Part shown: piece after piece, positions 1 through 5,446 of the stretch
Position numbering within the stretch: position 1 is the first letter of the stretch
Layout: each line of letters starts with the position of its first letter
Source: Clostridia bacterium
GTDB lineage: Bacteria; Bacillota; Clostridia; HGM11514
Direction of reading: 5' to 3'
NCBI GenBank assembly: GCA_900757255.1
Contig: CAAENE010000300.1
Span: 1-5,587 of the forward strand
DNA: 5,587 bases
Position numbers and translations under genes: made by a program
Notes under the pieces: model-generated
The model's database searches: none
Told to the model about the DNA's origin: nothing
The model's input: only the letters and a program-made list of their open reading frames with translations

Positions 1-178
1 AGCTGTTTTCCGTACTTTTCACCTGCGAGCATACCAACAGGGCGATGTCGGGATAGTCCACCGATCTTTCTTCAAAAACACCCATATCCACGATATCATG
101 GTTTTCTTTCAGATAATTGAAAAGTTCATTTTTAAGCTCTAATGCGCCATGGTCACAGCCGATAAAAATTTTTTTCAT
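1..178 (-). CDS. rpiB: Ribose-5-phosphate isomerase B (RpiB/LacAB family), 3' part outside window
   Basis: Only the first 59 codons are present; the gene runs off the left edge. RpiB interconverts ribulose-5-phosphate and ribose-5-phosphate in the non-oxidative pentose phosphate pathway, in the cytoplasm. The visible N-terminus starts MKKIFIGCDHGALELK, with the family's substrate-binding Asp-His pair at residues 9-10. A VDYPDIA segment near residues 40-46 matches the conserved 'DYP' region. The catalytic Cys motif (GxxxCGTG) would lie just beyond the window, so activity cannot be judged. The ATG overlaps the tsaB stop as ATGA and is preceded by GGAGG with a 7-base gap, so the start is firm. 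It is the last visible gene of the fhs-tsaE-tsaB-rpiB cluster and is probably translationally coupled to tsaB. Assignment to RpiB rather than LacA/LacB rests on family resemblance and on the absence of lactose genes in view. Confidence 0.85.
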   Translation of the reverse strand, partial: MKKIFIGCDHGALELKNELFNYLKENHDIVDMGVFEERSVDYPDIALLVCSQVKSTENS

Positions 179-858
179 TTCGATTCCTCCAGTTTTTTTA
201 ATCGTTCCCGTTCCGCCTGCGGGATTGCAATATAGAATGCGGAAACATCTTTATAATCACTGACTTTGTTCTCATGATACATACTGAGAGCACATTTCGC
301 AATCAGCTCAGCGCTGCATTCGTTGTGTTCGGTAAATGCTGCCTGCGGCAACTGGTCTTTATAAGCTTGTGCACCATCTCCGATATAAATAGTATCCTCC
401 TGGATTTTACCGGTTAGTTCTTCTACAGGCAGGACGCAGGAAGGAAAAATCGCTGTGAGCCTGCCGTTTTCAAACCGGTATAGCCCGGTATAAACACGTC
501 CGGCACGCGCGTCGATCATGGGGCACAGCAGCCGCATTTCACCGGGCAATGCATAATAGCAAAGCGATTGCAGGGAATCAACTGCGGCAACCGGTTTATT
601 TTTTACATGGGCGAACGCTTTGATGATAGCAAGGCCGATCCGGATTCCGGTAAAGGAGCCGGGACCCTTGTTGACGGCAAATAAATCAATATCGTCAAGC
701 GTTAGATTTGATTTTTGCATGACCTCGTCTATTGCACCCATGACAAATTCCGAATGTGTTTTCCGATTATTTTTATGATAGAGGGACAGCGTTTGACCGT
801 CTTTTACAACAGCGGCCGACAGCCAGTCCGAAGAAGTATCAAGCGCTAAAATAGTCAT
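175..858 (-). CDS. tsaB: TsaB, tRNA t6A37 threonylcarbamoyltransferase complex dimerization subunit
   Basis: The product is 227 residues, the usual length for TsaB (older name YeaZ). TsaB is an ASKHA-fold pseudo-enzyme that pairs with TsaD and, with TsaE, transfers the threonylcarbamoyl group made by TsaC/TsaC2 onto A37 of ANN-decoding tRNAs. The sequence shows the N-terminal ILALDTSS strand (residues 3-10), a THSE segment (34-37), the hallmark GPGSFTGIRIG motif (65-75) and a DARAGRVYTGLY segment (116-127). The last matches the D-A-R-x-x-x-V-Y signature after the hinge. The ATG overlaps the tsaE stop as ATGA and has AAAGGG about 7 bases upstream. Its own stop overlaps the rpiB start in the same way. 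In many Firmicutes tsaE-tsaB is followed by rimI and tsaD; here rpiB follows instead, so those genes must lie elsewhere. Confidence 0.96.
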   Translation of the reverse strand: MTILALDTSSDWLSAAVVKDGQTLSLYHKNNRKTHSEFVMGAIDEVMQKSNLTLDDIDLFAVNKGPGSFTGIRIGLAIIKAFAHVKNKPVAAVDSLQSLCYYALPGEMRLLCPMIDARAGRVYTGLYRFENGRLTAIFPSCVLPVEELTGKIQEDTIYIGDGAQAYKDQLPQAAFTEHNECSAELIAKCALSMYHENKVSDYKDVSAFYIAIPQAERERLKKLEESK

Positions 859-1289
859 ACAGCCACCCTTTCTATTGTAATATCCCTTGCGGTGTCGGAG
901 CTTTCTAAATCACGTCGGATAGACACGCGGTAATAATCCTGCTCAATCAGCGGCAAGAGTGGATCGGGCCATTCTATCAAAATGATACCGTCCCTTTTAA
1001 AATATTCGTCTAAACCGCAGCCCAGAGCCTCGTCAAGAGAACCGATACGGTAAGCGTCAAAATGAAATACCTCCATATCCGTTCCTAAATATTCGTTGAC
1101 AATGGCAAAGGTGGGACTTGAAACCAAATCCTGCAGCCCGAACTGTTTACAGATACCCCGGACAAATGCAGTTTTTCCGGCGCCAAGGCCGCCGTACAGG
1201 CAGACGATATCGCCCTTTTTCAGCCTTTTCGCAAATTCCTGCGCTGCCTTAAAAGTTTCTTGTTCTGTCCGGCTTTTAAAACAATCCAT
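855..1289 (-). CDS. tsaE: TsaE, tRNA t6A37 synthesis ATPase
   Basis: The product is 144 residues from the chosen start, close to the family's usual 140-160. TsaE (YjeE) is a small P-loop ATPase that binds the TsaB-TsaD complex and drives turnover of t6A synthesis. Visible motifs are Walker A GGLGAGKT (33-40), the SPTFAIVNEY segment (58-67), HFDAYR (76-81) and the IILIEWP strand carrying the acidic residue typical of this family. An ATG at 1343 is open in frame and would add 18 residues (MAKRRQ...), but that extension lies inside fhs and has no clear ribosome binding site. The ATG at 1289 is preceded by GGTGA with a 5-base gap and gives a normal family N-terminus (MDCFKSRTEQET), so I prefer it. 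The gene then overlaps the fhs stop by 14 bases and the tsaB start by 4 (ATGA), pointing to translational coupling in a single operon. Confidence 0.94.
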   Translation of the reverse strand: MDCFKSRTEQETFKAAQEFAKRLKKGDIVCLYGGLGAGKTAFVRGICKQFGLQDLVSSPTFAIVNEYLGTDMEVFHFDAYRIGSLDEALGCGLDEYFKRDGIILIEWPDPLLPLIEQDYYRVSIRRDLESSDTARDITIERVAV

Positions 1290-2940
1290 AGATTTCACCA
1301 TTTTCATCGATATCAATTTTTGTGGCTGCCGGCGTTTTGCCAAGACCGGGCATGGTCATGATTTCCCCGGCCAGCGCAACGACAAATCCTGCACCCGCCG
1401 ACAGGGTAACGTTTCGGATTGTAACGGTAAAACCATCCGGACAGCCTAAAAGGGCGGGATTATCAGAAAACGAATACTGGGTTTTCGCGATACAGACCGG
1501 AAGATTTCCATAACCCAGTTCGGTAATTTTTGCCAGCGCCTTATCAGCTTTTTTTGAGTATTCCACGCCTTTGCCGCCATAAATTTCCCGGACTACCGTC
1601 TCGATTTTTTCTTTGAGCGGCAAATTGGTATCGTATAGGGGGTGGTATGCCGATTCCCCTTTTTCGATGATTTCACAAACACGTTCCGCAAGGGCAATTC
1701 CGCCCTCGCCGCCTTTGGCAAAGACTTCAGCTGTCTCACAGGGCGTATCCATTTGGGCACAAAGCGATTTGACGGTATCGATTTCACACTCTTCATCGGT
1801 GTAAAAGCGGTTGATTGCAACAACTACGCCAACACCGTATTTTTTCATATTTTGAATGTGCCGCTTTAGGTTGGCAAATCCGCGTTTTAAAGCCTCGAGA
1901 TTGGTTTTTTCAAGTTCCGCTTTTGGCACGCCGCCGTTATACATCAGTGCGCGTATCGTTGCCACGATAACGATTGCGTCAGGTGCAAGCCCGCCCTTGC
2001 GGCATTTGATATCCAGGAATTTTTCAGCTCCCAGGTCGGAACCAAAACCTGCCTCAGTAATCGTATAATCAAACAGGCTTGCTGCCATTTTAGTAGCAAG
2101 AATACTGTTACAGCCATGTGCGATATTGGCAAAGGGGCCGCCGTGAATGAAAACAGGAGTGTTTTCCAGCGTCTGCACCAGATTCGGCTTGACTGCGTCC
2201 TTCAGCAATGCCGCCATCGCACCCTGCACATTAAGGTCGCGGACGGTGACCGGCTGCCCTGCTTTATTGTATGCAATTACCATACTTGCAAGTTTTTCTT
2301 TTAAGTCAGCCAGAGAATTGGACAGGCATAAAATTGCCATTACCTCGCTGGCTACAGAAATCATAAACCCGTCCTCGCGCGGCACCCCGTTCAGCTTGCC
2401 GCCAAGGCCGATAATAGTGTTCCGGAGCGCGCGGTCGTTCATATCCAAGACGCGTTTTATCGTAATAGAATGAAGGTCAATATCCAGCTCGTTTCCCTGG
2501 TGGATATGGTTGTCCAAAACAGCGCAAAGCAGATTATGAGCCGCAGTTATCGCATGCAAGTCACCTGTGAAATGCAGATTAATATCTTCCATGGGCAGAA
2601 CCTGAGAATACCCGCCGCCTGCCGCGCCGCCTTTGATTCCCATTACCGGACCCATGGACGGTTCCCGCAGAGCTGCTGCACAGTTTTTCCCTAACCGGTT
2701 CATGGCCTGTGTTAACCCGACGGTAACCGTTGTTTTTCCCTCGCCGGCCGGCGTTGGACTGACTGCCGTTACCAGCACCAGCTTTCCGGATTTATCTGCG
2801 GAATCAAGCGCCTTTAAAGATACCTTTGCTTTATAATTTCCATAATACTCCAAATATTCTTCCTTGATATTTGCCTTTGCGGCGATTTCTGATACAGGCA
2901 GCATTTTCGCCTCTTTTGCAATTTCAATATCACTTTTCAC
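1276..2940 (-). CDS. fhs: Formate--tetrahydrofolate ligase
   Basis: Fhs (10-formyltetrahydrofolate synthetase) uses ATP to join formate to tetrahydrofolate. In clostridia it feeds purine and formyl-Met synthesis or, in acetogens, the methyl branch of the Wood-Ljungdahl pathway. The product is 554 residues from the GTG start, essentially full family length. Motifs include the nucleotide-binding TPAGEGKTT (63-71), EPSMGPVMGIKGGAAGGGY (93-111), PMEDINLHFTGD, NTPVFIHGGPFANIAHGCNS, TEAGFGSDLGAEKF, KTQYSFSDNP, and LSAGAGFVVALAGEIMTMPGLGK near the C-terminus. The frame stays open upstream to 3159, but that part is antisense to the T-box leader and is not protein-like. Two starts compete: ATG at 2946, only 2 bases after AAAGGAG, and GTG at 2940, 8 bases after it. 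GTG gives the MKSDIEIA N-terminus typical of the family and is preferred. It is first in the cluster with tsaE, tsaB and rpiB. Nothing else in the window shows whether the cell is acetogenic. Confidence 0.97.
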   Translation of the reverse strand: MKSDIEIAKEAKMLPVSEIAAKANIKEEYLEYYGNYKAKVSLKALDSADKSGKLVLVTAVSPTPAGEGKTTVTVGLTQAMNRLGKNCAAALREPSMGPVMGIKGGAAGGGYSQVLPMEDINLHFTGDLHAITAAHNLLCAVLDNHIHQGNELDIDLHSITIKRVLDMNDRALRNTIIGLGGKLNGVPREDGFMISVASEVMAILCLSNSLADLKEKLASMVIAYNKAGQPVTVRDLNVQGAMAALLKDAVKPNLVQTLENTPVFIHGGPFANIAHGCNSILATKMAASLFDYTITEAGFGSDLGAEKFLDIKCRKGGLAPDAIVIVATIRALMYNGGVPKAELEKTNLEALKRGFANLKRHIQNMKKYGVGVVVAINRFYTDEECEIDTVKSLCAQMDTPCETAEVFAKGGEGGIALAERVCEIIEKGESAYHPLYDTNLPLKEKIETVVREIYGGKGVEYSKKADKALAKITELGYGNLPVCIAKTQYSFSDNPALLGCPDGFTVTIRNVTLSAGAGFVVALAGEIMTMPGLGKTPAATKIDIDENGEIYGLF

Positions 2941-2948
2941 GCGCATCG

Positions 2949-2955
2949 CTCCTTT
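2949..2955 (-). promoter_or_regulatory. Ribosome binding site that decides the fhs start
   Basis: AAAGGAG read on the minus strand. It lies only 2 bases before the ATG at 2946 but 8 bases before the GTG at 2940. Normal spacing in Firmicutes is about 5-9 bases, so this site favours GTG initiation of fhs. Confidence 0.6.
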
Positions 2956-2965
2956 CAATAAATGT

Positions 2966-2994
2966 ATTGTAACATAACAGAAAACGAAAATAAA
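2966..2994 (-). promoter_or_regulatory. Probable sigma-A promoter of the fhs-tsaE-tsaB-rpiB cluster
   Basis: The minus strand reads TGTTACAAT, an extended -10 (TGn) followed by TACAAT at 2971-2966. A weak -35 (TTTATT, 2994-2989) lies 17 bases upstream. Transcription would start near 2959, giving a short leader of 15-20 bases that holds only the ribosome binding site. The good extended -10 may compensate for the poor -35. The promoter is divergent from the T-box promoter about 50 bases away. Confidence 0.5.
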
Positions 2995-3017
2995 GTAGAA
3001 AAACAAAAAAATACCGC

Positions 3018-3046
3018 TTGACAAATCAAAAAAATTGTGATTTAAT
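3018..3046 (+). promoter_or_regulatory. Sigma-A promoter of the T-box/trpB2 unit
   Basis: A perfect -35 TTGACA (3018-3023), a 17-base spacer and a -10 TTTAAT (3041-3046) preceded by the extended -10 TG (3038-3039). Start of transcription is expected near 3053, a few bases ahead of T-box stem I. Upstream (about 2980-3012) is rich in A-tracts, like an UP element. A strong promoter is the norm for genes controlled by premature termination. Confidence 0.8.
3023..3043. repeat. Inverted repeat inside the trpB2 promoter (possible operator)
   Basis: AAATCA (3023-3028) and TGATTT (3038-3043) form 6-base arms around a 9-base A-rich spacer, lying between and partly over the -35 and -10 boxes. This is the right place and size for a repressor half-site pair. 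AT-rich sequence makes chance repeats common, and no second copy is seen in the window. Confidence 0.25.
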
Positions 3047-3061
3047 AAACTAAACCGTTGA

Positions 3062-3146
3062 TGAGGGAGTAAAACCAATAGAGGCCTCACAGAGAGCCGG
3101 GGGTGATGAGAGCCCGGCAGGAACCGGATTGGAACAATGGTCCTCA
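3062..3146 (+). promoter_or_regulatory. T-box stem I with specifier loop
   Basis: Basal helix UGAGGG (3062-3067) pairs with UCCUCA (3141-3146). Above the specifier loop, CCAAU (3075-3079) pairs with AUUGG (3128-3132). The distal helix CCGGG (3097-3101)/CCCGG (3113-3117) carries the GGUGAUGAGAG loop after an AGAGAG motif (3091-3096). The specifier loop has AGUA (3068-3071) on its 5' side and GAACAAUGG (3132-3140) on its 3' side, the AGUA/GAA pair expected for the S-turn. UGG at 3138-3140 is the candidate Trp specifier. Confidence 0.85.
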
Positions 3147-3161
3147 GAGGGCGCAGCAAAA

Positions 3162-3343
3162 TGCCGGAAGATGAACGGCAGAGGGTAAATTAGATTAACA
3201 GAGATTCTGTAAGGGGATAAAGCTGTGAAAGAATCTTGAACCGTCTGTGTTCTGACCTAATGCAAAGTAGTATGCGACGTGTGCTCACGTTACAGGGCTG
3301 AGAATGTGTTGGCATTCAAAGAGGTGGGCAATATTTTATTGTC
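3162..3343 (+). other. T-box stem II, IIA/B-like region and stem III
   Basis: Pairings visible by eye: UGCCG (3162-3166) with CGGCA (3176-3180); UUAG (3190-3193) with CUAA (3257-3260) closing a long arm that also holds AGAUUCU (3202-3208) with AGAAUCU (3230-3236), an alternative to the small hairpin ACAGA/UCUGU at 3198-3210; ACGUG (3277-3281) with CACGU (3286-3290); GAAUG (3302-3306) with CAUUC (3313-3317); and GGCAAUA (3327-3333) with UAUUGUC (3337-3343), taken as stem III just before the T-box sequence. Names of the elements follow position in known T-boxes; the pairing is my own reading. Confidence 0.6.
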
Positions 3344-3346
3344 AAT

Positions 3347-3380
3347 CAAGGTGGTACCGCAGATATTACATCTGTCCTTG
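3347..3380 (+). promoter_or_regulatory. T-box antiterminator
   Basis: Helix A1 is CAAGG (3347-3351) with CCUUG (3376-3380). The seven-base bulge UGGUACC (3352-3358) is the tRNA acceptor-end receptor. Helix A2 is GCAGA (3359-3363) with UCUGU (3371-3375, one G-U pair), closed by a 7-base loop. The A2 3' strand and CCU of A1 overlap the 5' arm of the terminator, so the two folds exclude each other. U3355 faces the tRNA discriminator base. Confidence 0.9.
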
Positions 3381-3401
3381 TTAGAGGACAGATGTTTTTT
3401 T
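3368..3401 (+). terminator. Regulated intrinsic terminator of the T-box
   Basis: An 11-bp perfect stem, ACATCTGTCCT (3368-3378) with AGGACAGATGT (3385-3395), has a 6-base loop and runs into seven T (3395-3401). It competes with the antiterminator for 3371-3378. Confidence 0.95.
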
Positions 3402-3512
3402 ATTTTGTGGACGCAAAAAGAACCCGGCTGCATGGAATGACTGAATAGGATTCTTCCATTATCCCTTGCTCTTTGCCAACCGAATAAAAATTTATTTTTA
3501 GGAGGTTTCACA

Positions 3513-4880
3513 ATGAAACGAGACGAAGTTACAAAAATCTTACTGCCAGAGAGCGAGATTCCAAAACAATGGTATAACATTATGGCGGATATGCCCAACA
3601 AACCGGTTCCGCCGAGAAGTCCCAAAACCAAAGAAGTGGCGCAGTTTGATGAACTGTCCCAGATTTTTGCAAAAGAGCTTTTAATGCAGGAAATGTCGAC
3701 CGACCGGTATATCGATATCCCAAATGAAATCAGGGAAATGTATAAAAAATTCCGGCCGTCGCCGCTGTACCGTGCAAAAGGCTTGGAAAAGGCGCTCGGT
3801 ACCTGCGCCAGAATCTACTATAAATACGAAGGCGGCAACGCAAGCGGTTCCCATAAACTCAATACTGCTTTGCCGCAGGCTTACTACAATAAAAAAGAGG
3901 GCATTAAGCGCCTGACTACTGAAACAGGCGCAGGACAGTGGGGGAGTGCGCTGTCCATGGCATGCAGTGAATTTGATATGGAATGCGTCATCTATATGGT
4001 AAAGGTCAGCTGCCAGCAAAAACCGTACCGTAAAGCGTTTATGGAGCTGTTTAACGGTAAGGTGTATCCCAGCCCGACTAACCTGACTGAAGCCGGAAGA
4101 ACAGTTTTGGCAGATGATCCGGACTGTACAGGCAGCCTGGGAATCGCGATTTCAGAAGCAGTGGAGGACGCAGCGTCCCGCCCCGATACCAATTATACAC
4201 TGGGTTCTGTGTTGAACCATGTTTGCCTGCACCAGACCATTATCGGGCAGGAAGCGAAAAAACAGCTTGAAATGGTGGACGAATATCCCGACGTTGTCAT
4301 TGCCTGCAGCGGCGGCGGAAGCAATTTTTCCGGTATATCATTCCCATTTATCCAGGATAAAATAAACGGGCAGAAAATTCGTGCGGTTGCGGTAGAGCCT
4401 GCATCCTGCCCCAGTATGACAAGGGGAGTGTTCGCTTATGACTATGGCGACAGTGTGAAAATGGGTCCGATAGCCAAAATGTATACGCTGGGCCATGACT
4501 TTGTTCCAAGTTCCATTCATGCCGGAGGTCTCCGCTATCACGGCCTGTCTCCTATCATGAGCCAGCTTTACCATGACGGCCTGATTGAAGCGCAGGCCTA
4601 TGGACAGGTAGATGTCTTAAATGCGGGCGTATTATTTGCAAAAGCAGAAGGGATTGTACCTGCCCCGGAAAGCACACACGCTATCAAAGGCGCCATTGAA
4701 GAAGCGCTCCGCTGCAAACGGGAAGGCAAAGAAGAGGTTATCCTGTTCAATCTCAGCGGGCATGGCTATTTTGACTTTTTCGCGTATGAAAAGCTGATGA
4801 ATGGTTCGCTGGAAAACGACGCTTTATCTGAAGAGAATCTGAAAGAAAGCCTTGCAAAGCTCCCTGAAATAAAAGAATAA
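3513..4880 (+). CDS. trpB2: TrpB2-type tryptophan synthase beta-like PLP enzyme
   Basis: A fold-type II PLP enzyme of 455 residues, longer than the roughly 400 of classic TrpB and matching the TrpB2 (TrpB-like) branch. Visible active-site elements are GSHKLNTA (112-119) with Lys115 as the PLP Schiff-base lysine, ETGAGQWG (137-144) with Glu137 at the position of the catalytic Glu of TrpB, the phosphate-binding CSGGGSNF (265-272), AGGLRYHGLSP (337-347), PAPESTHA (383-390) and LSGHG (414-418). Classic TrpB joins indole and serine inside a TrpA-TrpB channel. TrpB2 enzymes bind TrpA weakly or not at all and are thought to use free indole or to do a related beta-substitution. No trpA or other trp gene is in the window, so a stand-alone indole-salvage role is plausible but inferred. 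The start has AGGAGG (3500-3505) 7 bases upstream. Expression is gated by the T-box leader; a 111-base spacer separates that terminator from the ATG. Confidence 0.95.
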   Translation: MKRDEVTKILLPESEIPKQWYNIMADMPNKPVPPRSPKTKEVAQFDELSQIFAKELLMQEMSTDRYIDIPNEIREMYKKFRPSPLYRAKGLEKALGTCARIYYKYEGGNASGSHKLNTALPQAYYNKKEGIKRLTTETGAGQWGSALSMACSEFDMECVIYMVKVSCQQKPYRKAFMELFNGKVYPSPTNLTEAGRTVLADDPDCTGSLGIAISEAVEDAASRPDTNYTLGSVLNHVCLHQTIIGQEAKKQLEMVDEYPDVVIACSGGGSNFSGISFPFIQDKINGQKIRAVAVEPASCPSMTRGVFAYDYGDSVKMGPIAKMYTLGHDFVPSSIHAGGLRYHGLSPIMSQLYHDGLIEAQAYGQVDVLNAGVLFAKAEGIVPAPESTHAIKGAIEEALRCKREGKEEVILFNLSGHGYFDFFAYEKLMNGSLENDALSEENLKESLAKLPEIKE

Positions 4881-4971
4881 TTATTGTATAGCGATTATGA
4901 TACACTTGCCTCTATGTGCGTGGAAAATTCTTTCAATAATATCTTGAAAAAACAAAGTAATTGAAATGAAC

Positions 4972-5010
4972 AAAAAGCCCCTGATTATTTTCAGGGACTT
5001 TTTATTATTT
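4972..5010. terminator. Bidirectional intrinsic terminator between trpB2 and psiE
   Basis: CCCTGA (4979-4984) and TCAGGG (4991-4996) form the core stem around a 6-base loop. AAAAAG (4972-4977) and CTTTTT (4998-5003) extend it past a C/A mismatch. There is a T-rich run on the plus strand to the right and, read on the minus strand, another T run to the left. It therefore can stop trpB2 transcripts and the convergent minus-strand gene. Confidence 0.85.
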
Positions 5011-5027
5011 TTTGCTTGCAATACGCA

Positions 5028-5408
5028 CTATTCCTCAGCCGTATAATCCTGTTTTGACCCGGTAAATAAGTATTTGCGGATAGCGAATACACCAGCCATG
5101 GCAAGAATTCCAAACAATGTCTCCAGCATGCTATTATGTAATACGATCAATTGCCTTGCAATAGCAAACAGCAGTACTTCAATTGCCGCACCAGGTGTAT
5201 GCTTTATCAGCATTTTGATAAATTCTATCCCAATAATCAGCGACAGGGACTGTCCCAAAAACTGGTCGACCTGAATGGCGGGCGCACCCAAAATGATTTC
5301 TTTGACCAGCGAAAATGTTGATATCAGGATAATAATTAAAATCACAAAGGACATAAAAATTTCAAACCATCTTGCAAAAAACATAATCCATTTTTTTACT
5401 TTTTCCAA
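5028..5408 (-). CDS. PsiE-family (phosphate-starvation-inducible E-like) small membrane protein
   Basis: From the preferred start the product is 126 residues, very hydrophobic, with about four membrane segments (roughly 17-35, 50-68, 74-90 and 97-110). Segments resembling the PsiE family are GIEFIKMLIKHTPGAAIEVLLFAIARQLIVLH (about 60-91) with conserved charged residues Glu62, Glu77 and Arg85 inside or near membrane spans, and AGVFAIRKYLF near the end. The biochemical role of the family is unknown; E. coli PsiE responds to phosphate starvation, which need not hold here. No ATG fits: the frame opens at a TTG at 5435 that lies only about 5 bases from the predicted transcript start. A TTG at 5408 has AGAGGG (5421-5416) 7 bases upstream, so I chose it. 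The next ATG (5384) has no ribosome binding site and would cut into the conserved N-terminus. It is a single-gene unit, convergent with trpB2 and sharing its terminator. Family call is from recalled resemblance. Confidence 0.8.
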   Translation of the reverse strand: MEKVKKWIMFFARWFEIFMSFVILIIILISTFSLVKEIILGAPAIQVDQFLGQSLSLIIGIEFIKMLIKHTPGAAIEVLLFAIARQLIVLHNSMLETLFGILAMAGVFAIRKYLFTGSKQDYTAEE

Positions 5409-5446
5409 AATCAAACCCTCTGACAATAAAATCAATATTTACTATT

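Larger units (their letters stand above)
3053..3401 (+). ncRNA. T-box riboswitch leader (transcription attenuation) of trpB2
   Basis: A roughly 350-nt leader that senses uncharged tRNA. It contains, in order: stem I with an AGUA/GAA specifier loop and AGAGAG plus GGUGAUGAGAG distal elements; a long stem II; a region with AGUAG, GACG and CGUUACAG like the conserved IIA/B block; a stem III; the 14-nt T-box sequence (AAGGUGGUACCGC core, 3348-3360); and an intrinsic terminator. With charged tRNA the terminator forms and trpB2 is off. Uncharged tRNA pairs with the specifier and, through its NCCA end, with the UGGU of the antiterminator bulge, permitting read-through. Tryptophan is the likely effector because UGG can be read at the specifier and the gene downstream is trpB-like, but see the findings for other readings. 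Confidence 0.96.

Noticed and set aside
1..45. Possible frameshift near the rpiB edge, because another frame reads PVGMLAGEKYGKQ
   Set aside because: The main frame remains open and aligns residue for residue with the spacing after the DYP motif in E. coli RpiB as I recall it, so no shift is needed.
1290..1343. Longer TsaE N-terminus beginning MAKRRQ
   Set aside because: It lies inside fhs, has no ribosome binding site and adds residues before the usual family start.
1593..1823. Minus-strand open frame of 76 codons inside fhs
   Set aside because: It is a shadow of fhs in another frame, with no start signal and no domain. The same applies to the plus-strand frames opposite fhs.
2941..3159. 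In-frame N-terminal extension of fhs by about 70 residues
   Set aside because: It is antisense to the T-box leader, includes a low-complexity Phe-rich stretch, exceeds the family length and lies upstream of the fhs promoter and ribosome binding site.
3318..3331. A second T-box-like AAAGAGGUGGGCA just before the true T-box sequence
   Set aside because: It lacks the ACCGC part and is better explained as the lead-in to stem III (GGCAAUA/UAUUGUC). I do not read it as a tandem or decayed antiterminator.
3405..3440. Eleven-codon TTG...TGA mini-ORF with a Trp codon after the terminator (possible leader peptide)
   Set aside because: There is only one Trp codon, no ribosome binding site and no competing hairpins nearby. 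Control is already explained by the T-box.
3432..3459. ATGGAA/TTCCAT hairpin in the spacer before trpB2
   Set aside because: A 6-bp stem with a 16-base loop and no T run is too weak to call a second terminator or regulatory element. I see nothing else supported in 3402-3499.
3290..3631. Minus-strand open frame of 113 codons across the T-box end and the trpB2 start
   Set aside because: It overlaps a well supported riboswitch, terminator and gene on the other strand and shows no recognisable domain or start signal.
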